From contig LAZY01000007.1 of the NCBI GenBank assembly GCA_001013295.1, positions 1 to 55,670 on the forward strand: DNA of 55,670 nucleotides, in the 5' to 3' direction. How positions within the stretch are numbered: position 1 is the stretch's first letter; each line of letters starts with the position of its first letter. A program made the translations under genes and the position numbers. The stretch comes from Chryseobacterium indologenes. GTDB lineage: Bacteria > Bacteroidota > Bacteroidia > Flavobacteriales > Weeksellaceae. A model generated the notes under the pieces. It searched no databases, was not told the DNA's origin, and saw only the letters and a list, made by a program, of their open reading frames with translations. Shown here piece by piece: positions 53,521 through 55,670 of the stretch.

Positions 53521-55542
53521 ATGGAAAATCAGATTCAAGTGGAAAATTACAGGATTCAAAAGCCTGAAATGTGGGCGGGTACTATTGGAGATCAGGAAAT
53601 TATGGATAAGATCACAGACTCCGAATTTGCCAGAAAACAAACCGATGAAGGCAGAGATTACTGCTACTTTCTAGATAAAAAATATTACACCAGCAATACC
53701 GAAAACAGTGAATATACCTGTATGGCTTATACTCTGAATGAGCCCGGAAACCTTGAAAGAGCTTCTGCTTCTGATATTGTTGTGGAAGAAAACGAAATAT
53801 ATCAGATCCACAGGATCAGTGTGTGGAGAGACGGACAGTTGATCGACAAGATTCCGGATACGAAAATTAAAGTATTGGATAGTGAAACGCAAAGCGGCGG
53901 CGGTGTTTTGAGCAGTAACAAAAAGATCAATGTTACCATCAAGGATCTCAGATTATATGATGTACTGGTTCTCGAAGATTCGAGGGTTAAAGTTTTTACA
54001 GACCGTGATTTCCTCAGAAAAGAGTTTTCAAAATATGTTTGGGTAAGTCCTGATAATTACTGGGCTTATGGCAGTTTTGCCTTCTCTTTTATTAATGAAA
54101 GGGAACAGACAGTTGCGTATAAAAAGACATTTTTCAGAGATGAACAGGGAAATATTCTTGAGCCGGAAATTAATTACTTAAAGAAAGGAGAGCGCTTTGT
54201 TATCGAAAAGCAGAATTATATCAATCCCGTAGATTCGGGACGTGAGATTTTTCCTTATATAGATTTTGCCACAGATGCAGACTGGAAAGATCTTTCCAAT
54301 TATGTTGTTCCCCTGTATGAAGAGGTTTTCAATAAATCTTCTCTACAGGACTTCGCCCCAAATCTTATCGAAAAACTGGATGCTATCACTGATCTGGATG
54401 AAAAACTTCAGTTTGCAATAGAGTATGTTCAGAATCATATTTACTATGTTTTCAACGCAGATGAAATGAACGGGCACAAGCCACAGGAGCCATCCGTTAC
54501 TTATGAAAACAAGCAGGGAGACTGTAAAGCGAAATCCGTTCTGCTGAAAGTAATCCTTGATTATATCGGAATTGATGCATCGGTGGTATTGGTGAATTTC
54601 AGTGCCGATTATTATATTAAGCATTATCTGCCATCCCTGTTAAATTTCAATCATGTTGTGGTAAAAGTAAATTATAAAGGGCAGGAATATTTTATCGATG
54701 CTACGGTCCGTGACGAATTCGGATTGATAGAAAACAGAGGCTTTATCTATTTTATGCATTATCTGGAAATAAAACGGGATCAGGAACTCCAGTTGAGAAA
54801 GGCTCATCAGTATCCGTATTTCTGTATTGACGAAAAAATAGACTTCAATGTACAGGGTACCACCGGAAAACTGAAACTAACCACAACTTACAAAAGTAAC
54901 CGGGCCAATGCGATGAGAAGGTATTTTAAAACGACCAATAAAAGAGAGATTATAGACAGTTGGAACAGTTTCCTTTTTTATAGCCTTAATTATGCTAACG
55001 ACCGGAATGGAACTGATGTAAGAACGATATTTAAAGATGCTGCTATCGATATTGTAAGCGATGATAAAAGACTGAATGAAATAAAAATTCAATATACAGC
55101 AACCGTTGAAAAACCTTATTACACAGATCCACAGGGAACCCGTTTTCTGATGTATTTTGACAGGAATCTGGTAAAGGAGAATGTAAGAGATTTTATGCAT
55201 AAGGATTTACCTTTCTGGCATAATTTCGACAGTCAGAAGTATGAAATCAACCTGTATACCGATCAGAAAATAGATACGGAAGAAAAATATACCGTTCAGG
55301 AAAGTACGATTAAGAATCCTTACTTTGATTATAAGAGCCGCAAGAAGGTTACGAAAAATGGGGCTTCTGCCTTTATTGAATTCAATCCACTGGTGAATGT
55401 TGATATTCCGCAGGCTGAGTTTGAACAGTTCAGAACGGATCATCATACAGTAGCTGACAGTAATTTCGGGCTGGGGATTGATATTATAGAACCAGGGCTG
55501 ATGAATATGCTTAAATTCAGTTTTAAAAAGAGATTCAAATAG
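53521..55542 (+). CDS. DUF3857/transglutaminase-like protein
   Basis: The 673-residue protein has a DUF3857 region (about 50-250) and a transglutaminase/protease-like core with the triad Cys in QGDCKAKSVLLK, His in FNHVVVKV and Asp in YFIDATVRDE. A C-terminal DUF2569-like beta region follows. There is no signal peptide, which is unusual because such proteins are often exported. It is the last gene in the window. Confidence 0.9.
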   Translation: MENQIQVENYRIQKPEMWAGTIGDQEIMDKITDSEFARKQTDEGRDYCYFLDKKYYTSNTENSEYTCMAYTLNEPGNLERASASDIVVEENEIYQIHRISVWRDGQLIDKIPDTKIKVLDSETQSGGGVLSSNKKINVTIKDLRLYDVLVLEDSRVKVFTDRDFLRKEFSKYVWVSPDNYWAYGSFAFSFINEREQTVAYKKTFFRDEQGNILEPEINYLKKGERFVIEKQNYINPVDSGREIFPYIDFATDADWKDLSNYVVPLYEEVFNKSSLQDFAPNLIEKLDAITDLDEKLQFAIEYVQNHIYYVFNADEMNGHKPQEPSVTYENKQGDCKAKSVLLKVILDYIGIDASVVLVNFSADYYIKHYLPSLLNFNHVVVKVNYKGQEYFIDATVRDEFGLIENRGFIYFMHYLEIKRDQELQLRKAHQYPYFCIDEKIDFNVQGTTGKLKLTTTYKSNRANAMRRYFKTTNKREIIDSWNSFLFYSLNYANDRNGTDVRTIFKDAAIDIVSDDKRLNEIKIQYTATVEKPYYTDPQGTRFLMYFDRNLVKENVRDFMHKDLPFWHNFDSQKYEINLYTDQKIDTEEKYTVQESTIKNPYFDYKSRKKVTKNGASAFIEFNPLVNVDIPQAEFEQFRTDHHTVADSNFGLGIDIIEPGLMNMLKFSFKKRFK

Positions 55543-55580
55543 AGTTTAAGTTCCAGATTTAAGATTTGAAGTGTGAGGTT

Positions 55581-55619
55581 TTCATTATCGGCGGCGGCTT
55601 TGCCGCCGCCGATAATGAA
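55581..55619. terminator. 18-bp GC-rich perfect hairpin
   Basis: TTCATTATCGGCGGCGGC pairs perfectly with its complement around a TTT loop. It lies 39 bases after the DUF3857 stop and probably ends that transcript; poly-A/T low-complexity sequence runs to the window edge. Confidence 0.75.
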
Positions 55620-55670
55620 GAAAAAAGAAAAAAAAATGATGAAAACAATGCTTTCTTCTGTTTTTTTTTT

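Overview
The window looks like chromosome of a Chryseobacterium-like bacterium (Weeksellaceae, Flavobacteriia). Reasons: AT-rich codon use with long AT-rich spacers; promoters of the Bacteroidetes type (TAnnTTTG -7 box) upstream of many genes; a protein with a type IX secretion C-terminal sorting domain; a TonB-dependent receptor; a monomeric NADP isocitrate dehydrogenase; and many lipoproteins and '-AQ' type signal peptides. No rRNA, tRNA, CRISPR array, prophage or intact insertion sequence was seen.

Layout. 1-12.1 kb: a heptamer tandem repeat, a small secreted basic protein with a sigma-54-like promoter, an AraC regulator, an aldo/keto reductase and a Tat-type MBL-fold hydrolase; then on the minus strand a TonB receptor, a large BNR-repeat T9SS cargo protein and isocitrate dehydrogenase. 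12.3-29.4 kb: a dense, mostly plus-strand run of small stress and detoxification proteins (thiol peroxidase, seven VOC domains in six proteins, three SRPBCC proteins, two DinB proteins, three alpha/beta hydrolases, two DoxX proteins, an AhpD-like protein, an SDR, an ECF sigma factor) punctuated by three Crp/Fnr-family regulators. 29.6-35.9 kb: a decayed cyclase gene, a four-gene quinone/electrophile operon (MdaB, YgiN-like monooxygenase, DJ-1-like protein, aldo/keto reductase), a metallophosphoesterase, the LysR regulator that probably controls that operon, and two GNATs. 36-45 kb: a membrane-anchored J-domain protein, a tiny Cys-rich protein, glycine dehydrogenase, two lipoproteins, a YggS-AAA pair, and spacers carrying MITE-like repeats and a 26-residue membrane peptide gene. 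45.5-55.7 kb: an SMR transporter, a LytS/LytTR two-component pair, a Nei-type glycosylase, a methyltransferase, dGTPase, an SPFH protein, a double-DUF4377 lipoprotein and a DUF3857/transglutaminase protein.

The most interesting signal is regulatory. Each of the three Crp/Fnr-type regulator genes (12944, 16730, 27878) is followed, at or just past its stop codon, by a 14-16 bp palindrome whose centre lies exactly 29.5 bp before a TAnnTTTG-like box of the next gene. With the start site estimated five bases past that box, this is about -41.5, the class II activator position. The second VOC gene downstream of one regulator carries its own copy of the palindrome at the same spacing. This suggests a repeated local module: one dedicated activator, one operator, one small enzyme or two. 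Other notable points are a shared LysR site, a divergent array of 21-bp-period direct repeats before the LytS kinase, two sigma-54-like promoters on very small genes, ~183 bp inverted-repeat-bounded elements, a DUF763 protein ending in a perfect sliding-clamp-binding pentapeptide, and a DinB paralogue that has lost all three metal ligands.
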